Positions 16,698 to 24,705 of a DNA stretch of 48,745 bases are shown one piece after another (position 1 is the stretch's first letter; each line of letters begins with the position of its first letter). The DNA lies in NCBI RefSeq assembly GCF_020731285.1, contig NZ_JAJFOW010000047.1:1-48745 (forward strand). The letters are read 5' to 3'. The position numbers and the translations under genes are program-made. The notes under the pieces were generated by a model. It searched no databases. It was not told the origin of the DNA and saw only the letters and a list, made by a program, of their open reading frames with translations. Source of the DNA: Cohnella baijiui (GTDB lineage Bacteria > Bacillota > Bacilli > Paenibacillales > Paenibacillaceae).

Positions 16698-16751
16698 GTC
16701 GCATTTGCGACTCATATATCCAATATACGTGGGTAGAATTGGCATCGTCAA
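16698..16751 (-). promoter_or_regulatory. Promoter and palindromic operator of the agr-like operon
   Basis: Minus strand: -35 TTGACG (16746-16751), 18-nt spacer, -10 TATATT (16722-16727). Then GTCGCA-AA-TGCGAC (16698-16711), a perfect 6-bp inverted repeat just downstream of the -10. The palindrome is placed where a repressor would block initiation; the small HTH or LytTR product is a candidate ligand. Confidence 0.7.
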
Positions 16752-16904
16752 GTAAAAACTGATCCATATGGACTAGTCCCCGGAGAAACGGAAATTTCGA
16801 TGGCAAAAAGAGGTCCGACGAGAGGTCGCGCGCAGTTGGCGGGGATAGCCGGCTTGTGGAGAAAGAAGTCATCTGCCTTTGCGTGGCAAGGGCACCCGTA
16901 CGTG

Positions 16905-17895
16905 GTCCTCTGCCGGCGGAGAAGCGCTGATGTGAAGTACGAACTACCTCTCATGAGCCTGATCTGGTGGGGAAGCGCTGATGTGGGGTACGAGCTACCT
17001 CTCTTGAGCCTGATCTGGTGGGGAAGCGCTGATGTGGGGTACGAGCTACCTCTCATGAGCCTCTGCTGACGAAGAAGTGCCGATGTGTGGTACGAGCTAC
17101 CTCTCATGAGCCTCTGCTGGCGAGGAAGTGCCGATGTGTGGTACGAGCTACCTCTCATGAGCCTCTGCTGGCGAAGAAGTGCCGACGTGTGTTACGAGCT
17201 ACCTCTCTTGAGCCTCTGCTGGCGAAGAAGTGCCGATGTGTGGTACGAGCTACTTCTCATGAGGCTCCGCTACCGGGGAAGTGCCAATGTGTGGTAAGAA
17301 CTACCTCTCATGAGCCTCAGCTGGCGAGGAAGTGCCGATGTGTGGTAAGAACTACCTCTCATGAGGCTCCGCTACCGGGGAAGCGCCAATGTGTGGTAAG
17401 AACTACCTCTCATGAGCCTGATCTGGCGGGGGAGCGCTGATGTGTGGTACGAGCTACCTCTCATGAGCCTCTGCTGACGAAGAAGTGCCGATGTGTGGTA
17501 CGAGCTACCTCTCATGAGCCCCAGCTGGCGAGGAAGTGCCGATGTGTGGTACGAGCTACCTCTCATGAGCCTGATCTGGTGGGGAAGCGCTGATGTGGGG
17601 TACGATCTACCTCTCTTGAGCCTGATCTGGCGGGGGAGCGCTGATGTGTGGTACGAGTTACCTCTCATGAGCCTCTGCTGGCGAAGAAGTGCCGATGTGT
17701 GGTACGAGCTACCTCTCTTGAGCCTCTGCTGGCGAAGAAGTGCCGATGTGTGGTACGAGCTACCTCTCATGAGCCTGTGATGGTGGGAAAGCGCTGATGT
17801 GTGGTACGGGCTACCTCTCATGACCTCTGTTGGCGAGGAAGTGCCGATGTGTGGTACGGGCTACCTCTCATGAGCCTCTGCTGACGAGGAAGTGC
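16905..17895. repeat. Tandem array C, 51-bp period, 19 units
   Basis: The motif TACCTCTCATGAG (or TACCTCTCTTGAG) recurs at 16945, 16996, 17047, 17098 and so on to 17812 at exact 51-bp steps (18 copies), plus one at 17862 after a 1-bp deletion. Each unit contains the palindrome CTCATGAG (or a one-base variant) and GGTA-CGAGC-TACC. Two unit types alternate, one with GATCTGG(T/C)GGGG and AAGCGCTGATGTG, one with CTGCTGGCGAAG and AAGTGCCGATGTG. Because 51 is a multiple of 3, long frames with 17-aa repeats exist on both strands, but they lack ribosome-binding sites and are not called. The array separates the divergent agr-like and nag operons. Confidence 0.95.
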
Positions 17896-18052
17896 CCCTC
17901 TACCCCCGACCAAGCGATAGCGATTGGAGACGACGTTTCGTTCGATCGACTCCAGTAGGTATATACGATTAACCGTCAAACTGCTGCCGTGCTGATATGC
18001 TGCCACCTCGCGGACATGCCTTCCGCATCAAGGAAATCTCCTCGCGCACCGG
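17896..18052. other. Intergenic spacer upstream of the nag operon
   Basis: No gene or clear structure is seen between the end of array C and the nag promoter. Confidence 0.4.
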
Positions 18053-18105
18053 TTTACATGTAAATAATTTTCTTATATATTAAAGTCAGAAAGTAATTAA
18101 TTTTC
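18053..18105 (+). promoter_or_regulatory. nag operon promoter with two dyad elements
   Basis: -35 TTTACA (18053-18058), 17-nt spacer, -10 TATATT (18076-18081). The -35 lies within the perfect 12-bp palindrome TTTACATGTAAA (18053-18064). Downstream GAAAGTAATTAATTTTC (18089-18105) is an imperfect dyad of the GAAA...TTTC kind seen at RpiR/MurR-family operators. Both lie close to the regulator gene, fitting autoregulation. Confidence 0.7.
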
Positions 18106-18124
18106 ATCACGAAAAGAGCTGTTC

Positions 18125-18994
18125 ATGCGCATGAGCATTCTGAATGCGATCGAGGAGCGCCTGCCATCCCTGCATCCCAAAGAGCGCGAGCTCGCCGATT
18201 TTCTGCTTTCGCGCCCGCAAGAAGCGGTGCAGATGACGATCTCGGAGCTCGCGCTGGAAGCCGGGAGCAGCACGGCGACGGTGTCGCGGTTTTGCCGGAC
18301 GTTCCACTTCCAAGGCTTCCCGGACTTTAAAATGAAGCTCGCCGCCGAGTTGGCGACGCAGCCGGCCGCCGCGCAATATCAAGACATCGTTGCGGGCAAT
18401 CCGCTGCAGGAGATCGTGGCGGCGATCACGAGCAACCATCTGCGCTCGCTAACGGACACGACGAACCTGCTCGACCTTCAGCAGCTGCGGGCCGCCATCT
18501 CGGCGCTGCATGCCGCATCTCGAATCGACCTGTACGGCGTGGCGACCTCGGGCATGGTGGCGGAGGACTTTTTCCACAAGCTGATTCGTATCGGCAAGGC
18601 GGCCGCCGTCTTTTCCGACCATCACCTGCAGCTCACCTCGGCGGCTTCGCTCACCGAACGGGACGTTGCCGTCGGGATCTCCTACTCGGGAGAGACGCTG
18701 GAAATCATCGACGCTTTGCGGTGCGCAGCCGAACGTGGCGCCACGACGATCTCGATCACCAAGTTCGGCCACACGACACTGGCCTCGGACGCCTCGATCC
18801 GGCTGTTTACCTCGTCGTCCGAAGCCGGCATGCGGCGGGGCGACATGGCTTCGCGGATGGCCCAGCTGCACGTAGTCGACATTCTGTTCACGGGCCTTGT
18901 CAGCGAGCATTTCGACGAATATGTCCCGCGGCTGGAGCGTTCGTTCCAGACCGTACGAAGATACACGGGCAAAGAGGAGAGGAACCTACCATGA
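18125..18994 (+). CDS. MurR/RpiR family transcriptional regulator with SIS domain
   Basis: A 289-aa regulator. Residues 1-77 form the RpiR-type HTH (ELADFLLSRPQEAVQMTISE, GSSTATVSRFCRTFHFQGFP). Residues about 125-260 form a phosphosugar-binding SIS domain (IDLYGVATSGMVAEDFFHKL, AVGISYSGETLEIIDALRCA). It is the first gene of an operon with nagB (ATGA overlap) and nagA, so it most likely senses an amino-sugar phosphate such as GlcNAc-6-P or MurNAc-6-P. The ribosome-binding site is weak. An ATG two codons further in (18131) is an alternative start. Confidence 0.9.
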   Translation: MRMSILNAIEERLPSLHPKERELADFLLSRPQEAVQMTISELALEAGSSTATVSRFCRTFHFQGFPDFKMKLAAELATQPAAAQYQDIVAGNPLQEIVAAITSNHLRSLTDTTNLLDLQQLRAAISALHAASRIDLYGVATSGMVAEDFFHKLIRIGKAAAVFSDHHLQLTSAASLTERDVAVGISYSGETLEIIDALRCAAERGATTISITKFGHTTLASDASIRLFTSSSEAGMRRGDMASRMAQLHVVDILFTGLVSEHFDEYVPRLERSFQTVRRYTGKEERNLP

Positions 18995-19716
18995 ACGTAT
19001 TGACCTTCGATTCGAACGAAAAGCTAAACGAAGCCGGCGCCAATATTATTACCGGTCTTATCCAGACCAATCCGCGCGCCGTGCTTGGCCTCGCGACCGG
19101 CGGCACGCCCGTCGGCATCTACGAGCAGGTCGTCGGAGACTACCGCCGCGGGCTCGTCAGCTTCAAAAGCGTCCGCACCTTTAACCTGGACGAGTACGTG
19201 GGCCTGCCCAAGGACCACCCGGAAAGCTACCATACGTATATGAACGAGCACCTGTTCGGCCATATCGACCTGCCGGCGGGCAACGCCCACATCCCGAACG
19301 GAAACGCCGAGGATCTCGAAGCCGAATGCAGCCGCTATGACGCCATGATCGAAGACGCCGGCCAGGTCGACCTGCAGCTGCTCGGCATCGGGCACAACGG
19401 TCATATCGGCTTTAACGAGCCGGCACACGCCTTGATCAAGGGTACGCATATCGTCGACCTCGCCGAAGAGACGCGCAAGGCGAACGCGCGCTTCTTCGAT
19501 TCGATCGACGACGTGCCGACCCAGGCGCTGACGATGGGCGTCGGCACGATTTTGAAGGCGAAAATGATCATGCTCGTCGTGCGCGGGGCGGACAAGGCGG
19601 AGATCGTCCGCCGCGCCTTGACCGGTCCGATCACGACCGACTGCCCCGCATCGCTGCTCCAAACCCATCCGCACCTGATCGTCCTGCTCGATCAGGAAGC
19701 CGGGAGCCTGCTCTAA
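18991..19716 (+). CDS. nagB: Glucosamine-6-phosphate deaminase
   Basis: A 241-aa NagB that converts glucosamine-6-P to fructose-6-P and ammonia in the cytoplasm. Visible: GLATGGTPVGIYEQ (phosphate loop, about 33-46), FNLDEYVGL with the catalytic Asp (about D67), and GIGHNGHIGFNEP (about 132-144) with the active-site His. Length is typical for the short Gram-positive form. The start overlaps the regulator's stop (ATGA), with GAGGAGAGG upstream. It works with NagA encoded next, using the fructose-6-P route to glycolysis. Confidence 0.96.
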   Translation: MNVLTFDSNEKLNEAGANIITGLIQTNPRAVLGLATGGTPVGIYEQVVGDYRRGLVSFKSVRTFNLDEYVGLPKDHPESYHTYMNEHLFGHIDLPAGNAHIPNGNAEDLEAECSRYDAMIEDAGQVDLQLLGIGHNGHIGFNEPAHALIKGTHIVDLAEETRKANARFFDSIDDVPTQALTMGVGTILKAKMIMLVVRGADKAEIVRRALTGPITTDCPASLLQTHPHLIVLLDQEAGSLL

Positions 19717-20948
19717 TGGGCGGCCGGGCGGAAAGAACGGCTGGCGGGCCGCAAGGCCGCGACGCCGGGACGCTGATCGACGGAGCGCGCATCGTCACGC
19801 CGTGGGGCACGATCGAAGGCGGCTGGGTTTGGCTGTCGGAAGGCGCAATCGCCGCGATCGGCGGCGCCTCGGATCCAAAGCCGCTGGCGTCCGACGGTGC
19901 GGAGCGCGTGAACGGAGCGGGCGGCTGGGTGCTGCCCGGCTTCGTCGACGTCCACGTCCACGGCGGCGCGGGTTACGACTTTATGGAGGCGAGCCCCGAG
20001 GAATTCGACGCGATCACCCGGTTCCATGCGTCGCACGGCACGACCGGCCTGCTCGCCACCTCGCTGACGGCGCCGCGCGACGAGCTGACCGCGGTGCTGG
20101 CACGAACGAGCGAATATATGGCGAAGCCGATGCCCTACGCGCAAATCCTCGGCGTGCACTTTGAAGGTCCGTTCGTCAACGTCAAGTGGAAAGGCGCGCA
20201 AAATCCCGAGTACATCCTGCCCCCTCAGGCCGAATGGCTTGAGGAGTGGGTCAGCCGATATCCGGGCGTCATCAAGCTTCAGACGCTCGCGCCGGAGACG
20301 GACGGCGCGCTCGACTACATCGAGCTGCTCGCCCGCCACGGCATCGTCCCGTCGGCCGGGCACACGGATGCGACGTACGAGCAGATCGTCGCCGCCGCGG
20401 ACCGCGGCCTGCGCCACGCCGTGCATACGTTTAATGCGATGACGCCGCTTCATCACCGCAATCCCGGCACCGTAGGCGCGGTCATGAGCGACGACCGGAT
20501 CGTAGCAGAAGTGATCGCGGACGGCCATCACGTGCATCCGGCGGCGATCCGGATTTTGACCCGCGTCAAAGGCAGGGACAACGTCGTCCTCGTCACCGAC
20601 GCCATGTCCGCCGCGGGCATGCCGGACGGCGACAACTACGAGCTTGGCGGCCTGCCCGTCGTCATGAAGTGCGGCGTCGCCCGCCTGAAGGAAGGCGACA
20701 GCCTGGCCGGCAGCACGCTGACGATGATCGCCGCGTTCCAGAACATGGTGCGCAAGGTCGGCGTCTCCGTCGAGGACGCGAGCCGCATGGCCAGCGCCAC
20801 GCCCGCGCGCGAGCTCGGTCTCGGCGGCTCCATCGGCTCGCTCGAGGCCGGCAAGCGCGCCGACGTTCTGCTGCTGGACGCAGATCTCGAGCTGCGCCGC
20901 GTCTGGATCGGCGGCCGGCCGATCGAGCCGGCGGGTACCGCCGGCTAA
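19716..20948 (+). CDS. nagA: N-acetylglucosamine-6-phosphate deacetylase
   Basis: A 410-aa amidohydrolase-superfamily NagA, which deacetylates GlcNAc-6-P to feed NagB. Motifs: VDVHVHGGAGYDF (metal-side His pair, about 78-90), GVHFEGPFVN (metal-ligand Glu), SAGHTDATYEQ, HAVHTFNAMTPL and the catalytic Asp in LVTDAMSAAGM. The start codon shares one base with the nagB stop (TAATG). The N-terminus is Gly/Arg-rich and a few residues longer than usual. No GlcNAc transporter is encoded in the window. Confidence 0.95.
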   Translation: MGGRAERTAGGPQGRDAGTLIDGARIVTPWGTIEGGWVWLSEGAIAAIGGASDPKPLASDGAERVNGAGGWVLPGFVDVHVHGGAGYDFMEASPEEFDAITRFHASHGTTGLLATSLTAPRDELTAVLARTSEYMAKPMPYAQILGVHFEGPFVNVKWKGAQNPEYILPPQAEWLEEWVSRYPGVIKLQTLAPETDGALDYIELLARHGIVPSAGHTDATYEQIVAAADRGLRHAVHTFNAMTPLHHRNPGTVGAVMSDDRIVAEVIADGHHVHPAAIRILTRVKGRDNVVLVTDAMSAAGMPDGDNYELGGLPVVMKCGVARLKEGDSLAGSTLTMIAAFQNMVRKVGVSVEDASRMASATPARELGLGGSIGSLEAGKRADVLLLDADLELRRVWIGGRPIEPAGTAG

Positions 20949-20986
20949 CGCATGGCTCTGTCCGCCGGCTTCGACGGCCTCGCCAC

Positions 20987-21377
20987 AAAAAGGGCTTTGC
21001 CTCGGGCTGAAGTGCCCTGGAAAAGCCCTGTGTGCAATCCGACGAATACTAGCCTTGCACCTCATCGCAGTCCATAAGAAGGCTCTATGGCACAAGTTGG
21101 CGCCGGAACTCCTCCGGTACCGGCTTGTGCCATTGCAATATCGACCGCAGACATAAGTCTTGGTGCGCTTATGACGCGTGCCGGCTTCCTTGGTCCATGT
21201 AAAAGACCGAGCCGGGAATATTGTAATGCCAGTCACGGCCTTTCGCGCTTCAAAGTCGTCTTCATAAGTCTGCACGGTGAGATGGTCGAAAAAATCGACT
21301 AGCGGTGGCAGATGAGGTGTTTGATTTATAAATAGGGCTTTGTCCCGGGTCTTGAAACCCGAGGCAAAGCCCTTTTT
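20987..21377. repeat. 391-bp non-coding segment bounded by 20-bp perfect inverted repeats
   Basis: The segment begins with AAAAAGGGCTTTGCCTCGGG (20987-21006) and ends with its exact reverse complement (21358-21377). Inside, ATGGCACAAG (21087-21096) pairs perfectly with CTTGTGCCAT about 25 nt later, and CATAAG/CTTATG forms another small stem near 21150. No gene is recognised inside. It could be a MITE-like element, or two related terminators (each end is also a local AGGGCTTT...AAAGCCCT hairpin) flanking a structured RNA. No target-site duplication is obvious. Confidence 0.6.
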
Positions 21378-21379
21378 TT
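21334..21379 (+). terminator. Strong intrinsic terminator
   Basis: AGGGCTTTG ... CAAAGCCCT with an inner CGGGT/ACCCG stem and a T7 run. It is the right arm of the 20987-21377 segment and sits between the nag operon (plus) and the dioxygenase (minus). Shared use by the nag transcript is possible. Confidence 0.85.
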
Positions 21380-21406
21380 ACAACATCTCGCGCGAGCCGT
21401 TTCCGC

Positions 21407-22174
21407 TTAGAACGCGAAGGACAGATTGCTCAGCGTGCCGAACTGGTAGCCGCGGAACAGCACTTGCGGCTGCGAAGCCGGATCGCCGCTCCCCAGCGCG
21501 ATGAGCAGCGGAACGAAATGCTCGGCGCGCGGGACGGCGGCCTTGGCGTTGGGCGCCAGCTCTTCATAGCGGGCCAAACTGGCGAAGTCGCGCGCCTCGA
21601 CTTTCTCGATGATCCAGTCGTCGAAGCCGACGGCCCACGGCGCCGCCTCGGTGGCGCGAAAGTCCACGATCCGCAAATTGTGGACCGTCACGCCGCTGCC
21701 GATGACCAGCACGTCCTCGGCGTCCAGACCGCGCAGCGCTTCGCCGATGCGGATCTGACCCGCCGGGTCCAGATACGGATTGACCGACACCTGGACGACG
21801 GGATAGTTCGCTTCCGGGAACAGCCGCAGCAGCAGCGTCCACGAGCCGTGGTCGAGGCCTCTGGCGCGGTCATACCGGAAGGGGATGTCCGCAGCCGCGA
21901 ACCGTTCGCCGACCTTTTCCGCCCACTCTACCGAGCCCCGTGCCGGATACTTCACCTGATAAAGCGCGTCGGGGAACCCGCCGAAGTCGTAGATCGTGTC
22001 GTATACGCCGTCCAAAGTGGAGATCGTCGGGTTCTCCGTCTCCCAGTGCGCCGTAAAAATGATGATGGCCTTCGGCTTTAGCGTGCGGCCCAGCTCCGTC
22101 AAAAAGGCCGAATAGTCGTTGTCTTCAATCGCCAGCATGGGCGAGCCGTGAGCCAGGAACAATGGCGCGATCAT
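21407..22174 (-). CDS. DODA-type (LigB fold) extradiol ring-cleavage dioxygenase
   Basis: A 255-aa protein of the class III extradiol dioxygenase subunit B / 4,5-DOPA dioxygenase (YgiD-like) family. Metal-site regions are LAHGSPML (about 7-14), FTAHWET (about 40-46), LDHGSWTLLLRLFP (about 107-120) and AEHFVPLLIALG near the C-terminus. It would cleave a catechol-type ring; the natural substrate in Firmicutes is unknown. The start at 22174 has GAGGAG about 10 nt upstream. It is a single gene controlled by the operator-promoter at 22223-22269. Confidence 0.9.
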   Translation of the reverse strand: MIAPLFLAHGSPMLAIEDNDYSAFLTELGRTLKPKAIIIFTAHWETENPTISTLDGVYDTIYDFGGFPDALYQVKYPARGSVEWAEKVGERFAAADIPFRYDRARGLDHGSWTLLLRLFPEANYPVVQVSVNPYLDPAGQIRIGEALRGLDAEDVLVIGSGVTVHNLRIVDFRATEAAPWAVGFDDWIIEKVEARDFASLARYEELAPNAKAAVPRAEHFVPLLIALGSGDPASQPQVLFRGYQFGTLSNLSFAF

Positions 22175-22222
22175 GGATGTTCATCTCCTCGTCCGGGTAA
22201 AGCGGGTCCCCGAAAATATTTA

Positions 22223-22269
22223 AGTTACTCTTTGTAAGTAACTATATAATATTAATCACATTTCGTCAA
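22223..22269 (-). promoter_or_regulatory. Promoter with perfect 7-bp inverted repeat over the -10 (DUF24/HxlR-type operator)
   Basis: Minus strand: -35 TTGACG (22264-22269), 17-nt spacer, -10 TATAGT (22241-22246). AGTTACT-N7-AGTAACT (22223-22243) overlaps the end of the -10. The TACT-N7-AGTA core matches, as I recall it, the operator form of quinone- and thiol-stress regulators such as YodB of Bacillus subtilis. Control by such a redox regulator is inferred. Confidence 0.7.
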
Positions 22270-22316
22270 GAGAGGCCCGTCGGTCCAACTGCCCTCCCTA
22301 TCGTCCCTCCGACTCC

Positions 22317-22347
22317 AAAAAAGAATCCGCGCCCCCGGCGCGGATTC
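22317..22347 (-). terminator. Intrinsic terminator of the GlcG/HbpS-like gene
   Basis: Minus strand: GAATCCGCGCC, a 3-nt loop, GGCGCGGATTC (perfect 11-bp stem), then TTTTTT. Confidence 0.92.
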
Positions 22348-22361
22348 GTACGCTCTTCCAT

Positions 22362-22481
22362 GCTTTCAAACATCAAACTAAGGTTTTAAACTTCAGACTA
22401 AGCTTTCAATCGTCAAACAAAGGTTTCAACTTTCAATCAACGGTTTCATTCGTCAAACAAAGCTTTCAATCGTCCAACCAA
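22362..22481. repeat. Six contiguous 20-bp direct repeats in a 3' untranslated region
   Basis: Units start at 22362, 22382, 22402, 22422, 22442 and 22462 and are each exactly 20 bp, for example GCTTTCAATCGTCAAACAAA. Units begin with GCTTT or GGTTT. The tract is AT-rich in a GC-rich genome. It lies between the stop of the GlcG/HbpS-like gene (22512) and its terminator, so it should be transcribed. Confidence 0.9.
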
Positions 22482-22511
22482 CCGCCTCGAACGAAACCCT
22501 CCGTTCCTTCC

Positions 22512-22985
22512 TCAGAGCCGGATATCGAGCCGGACGAGTACCCGATAGGCCGGTCCCAAATGGTCCTGCAGCGCGTTCAACGCGGCCAGCCCCGCGGCTT
22601 TGTCCTGATCGCCGGTACCGCCGCTCACCCCGATGCCCCCCACGACCTCCCCGTCCACGACGATCGGAAAGCCGCCGACGAAAATCGCGAACCGCCCCGG
22701 GAACATCGCATGGATGCCGAAAGCCTCCCCGCCCGCCGCCGCCGGACCGCCAGGCTCGTTAAACAGATGCGTCGACCGCCTGTGCCCGCTCGCGGTGAAC
22801 GCCTTGGCCATCGCCAGCTCCGGCCCCGTCCACCGCGCGCCGTCCATGCGCGCGAGCGCGATCGCGCAGCCGCCGCTGTCTGCGACGCAGATCGTCTCCT
22901 TCGCTCCCTCGGCCTCCGAAACGCGGATCGCAGCGTCGATCATAACCTTCGCTTCCGCAAGCTCCAGCTTCCATGCCGGCTTCAT
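22512..22985 (-). CDS. GlcG/HbpS family (DUF336) protein
   Basis: A 157-aa protein of the GlcG/HbpS family: a small alpha/beta fold that in characterised members binds haem or cobalamin, or is an accessory protein of uncertain function. Seen: LAEAKVMIDAAIRVSEAEGA near the start, ICVADSGGCAIALARMDGAR, FAIFVGGFPIVVDGEVVGGI and the C-terminal GVSGGTGDQDKAAGLAAL, all typical. The start at 22985 is preferred (GGAGG 6 nt upstream) over an in-frame ATG at 23012 lacking a site. It is about 100 bp downstream of the ABC permease gene on the same strand, so it may belong to that operon. Confidence 0.85.
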   Translation of the reverse strand: MKPAWKLELAEAKVMIDAAIRVSEAEGAKETICVADSGGCAIALARMDGARWTGPELAMAKAFTASGHRRSTHLFNEPGGPAAAGGEAFGIHAMFPGRFAIFVGGFPIVVDGEVVGGIGVSGGTGDQDKAAGLAALNALQDHLGPAYRVLVRLDIRL

Positions 22986-23083
22986 CGCTCTCCTCCCATC
23001 CGGCGCCTGCACGGCTTCAACGCTTTAATCTATGTGCGGGAGACCGGATTAGACCTGCGGGTGCGGCGGAACCGGCGAAGCGA

Positions 23084-23941
23084 TTATCCTTCGAAGTGGT
23101 TTTTGCGCTTCAGCCACGCGCCGAGCAGGTTCACAAGACCGTACAGCGCGATGGACAGAAGCGCGAGGATCGCAATGCTCACCATGACCATGTTCATCTG
23201 GAACACCTGGCCACCGTAGATGATCAGATAGCCGAGCCCCGCCTTGGAAGACAGAAACTCGCCCATGATGACCCCGACGAGCGTCAGGCCGACGTTTACT
23301 TTTAATGTCGCGATCCAGTTCGGGATGCTCGCCGGCAGGATGACCATCGTCAGCATCTGCGTGCGCGTCGCGCCGAACGACTCCATCAGCTTCAACTTGG
23401 AGCGCCCGATCTCCCTGAAGCCGTTCTCCACCATCATGATCGTGACGATGACGGAGATCGCGACCGCCATGCCGTAGATCGAGTAGCGGTCCCCCAACCA
23501 AATGTAGAAAATCGGTCCTAGCGCCACCTTGGGCAGCGCGTTCAGCACGACGACATACGGCTCGAGTACCTTCGAAGCGAACGTCGACCACCAGAAGACG
23601 ACCGCGATGACGGTGCCGAGCGCCATGGAGACAACGATGCCGACAAGCGTCTCGAGCGTCGTCGTCCACGTGTGCTTTAGCAGCTTGCCTTCGAGGAGCA
23701 TCTCGCGAAAGGACGACCAAAGCAGCGACGGCTTGCTGGTCAGCATCGAGTCGATCCACCCTCGGCCGGCCGCGATTTCCCACAGCAGTAAAAAAGCGGC
23801 GAGCACCGCGAAACGGCTTAGCCAAATCCAGGTCCGCCGGCGCCGCTGCGCCGCTAGATAACGTCGGTATAGCGGAGAAGGCCCCGTTGCCGGGGCCGGT
23901 TGGGGAGCTGGAGCGGAGTGTCTAAACGGCTGAACCGGCAT
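23084..23941 (-). CDS. ABC transporter permease (SsuC/TauC family)
   Basis: A 285-aa inner-membrane permease. A proline-rich, basic N-terminal tail (1-37) precedes about six membrane segments, and the EAA loop reads LMESFGATRTQMLTMVILPA. Family members import nitrate, sulfonates, taurine, thiamine precursors or similar small molecules. It is coupled to the ATPase gene upstream by a 20-nt overlap. The substrate cannot be assigned; no TPP or other recognisable riboswitch was found upstream. Confidence 0.92.
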   Translation of the reverse strand: MPVQPFRHSAPAPQPAPATGPSPLYRRYLAAQRRRRTWIWLSRFAVLAAFLLLWEIAAGRGWIDSMLTSKPSLLWSSFREMLLEGKLLKHTWTTTLETLVGIVVSMALGTVIAVVFWWSTFASKVLEPYVVVLNALPKVALGPIFYIWLGDRYSIYGMAVAISVIVTIMMVENGFREIGRSKLKLMESFGATRTQMLTMVILPASIPNWIATLKVNVGLTLVGVIMGEFLSSKAGLGYLIIYGGQVFQMNMVMVSIAILALLSIALYGLVNLLGAWLKRKNHFEG

Positions 23942-24701
23942 GCGCCTGCAACTCCTTCCAGATGGTGCTGAAATATTGGCGGTACGGGGCGGCCTCCCGT
24001 TTCGCCCACGGCGAACCGATCACTCCTTCCCCGAAGCGGATGTCGTGGACGGCCGAGATCGTGCTCGGACGGCGCGACATGACCATGACTCGGTCCGCCA
24101 TCGTAATCGCTTCGGAGATGTCATGCGTAACGAGCACCGCCGTCTTCCCCTGATCCTTGATGATCCCGTGCACCTCGTCGGCCAACTGGAGACGCGTCTG
24201 GTAATCCAGCGCGGAGAACGGCTCATCGAGCAGAAGGATGTCCGGCTCGGTCACGAGCGTGCGGATCAGCGCCACCCGCTGCCGCATGCCGCCCGAGAGC
24301 TGGGACGGACTATGGCGCGCGAACCCGCCGAGGCCGTAGCGCTCGAGCAGCGCGAGCGCCTTGCGATCCGCCTCCCTGCGATCCATCTTGCGGATCTGCG
24401 CGCCCACGAGAACGTTGCTCAACACGTCCCGCCATTCGAACAGATGGTCGTGCTGCAGCATGTAGCCGACTTGGGGGGAGGTGCCGGCTACCTCCCGCCC
24501 GTCGATCAGCACCCGGCCCGACGTCGGTTTCAGCATCCCGGAGATGAGGGAGAGCAGCGTGCTCTTGCCGCAGCCGCTCGGACCCACGATGCTGATGAAC
24601 TCCCCGTTGTCGATCGACAGCGAGATGCCGCGCAGCGCCTCCGTCTCCTGCCTGGGGGTGAAGTAGCTCAGGCTCACGTCCCGCATCTCGATCTGGGCCA
24701 T
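23922..24701 (-). CDS. ABC transporter ATP-binding protein (SsuB/TauB family)
   Basis: A 259-aa cytoplasmic ATPase with Walker A GPSGCGKST (about 39-47), Q-loop region VGYMLQHDHLFEWRDVLSN, signature LSGGMRQRVALIRTL (about 138-152), Walker B ILLLDEPFSALD (about 160-171) and H-loop LVTHDISEA. It is complete. It partners with the permease downstream and the lipoprotein upstream, which ends 4 nt before this gene's start. Confidence 0.95.
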   Translation of the reverse strand: MAQIEMRDVSLSYFTPRQETEALRGISLSIDNGEFISIVGPSGCGKSTLLSLISGMLKPTSGRVLIDGREVAGTSPQVGYMLQHDHLFEWRDVLSNVLVGAQIRKMDRREADRKALALLERYGLGGFARHSPSQLSGGMRQRVALIRTLVTEPDILLLDEPFSALDYQTRLQLADEVHGIIKDQGKTAVLVTHDISEAITMADRVMVMSRRPSTISAVHDIRFGEGVIGSPWAKREAAPYRQYFSTIWKELQAHAGSAV

Positions 24702-24705
24702 CGTC

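Noticed and set aside
19713..21275. A 520-codon minus-strand frame opposite nagA, extending into 20949-21275
   Set aside because: Most of it is antisense to nagA. The extension lies in the structured non-coding segment and resembles no transposase that I recognise.
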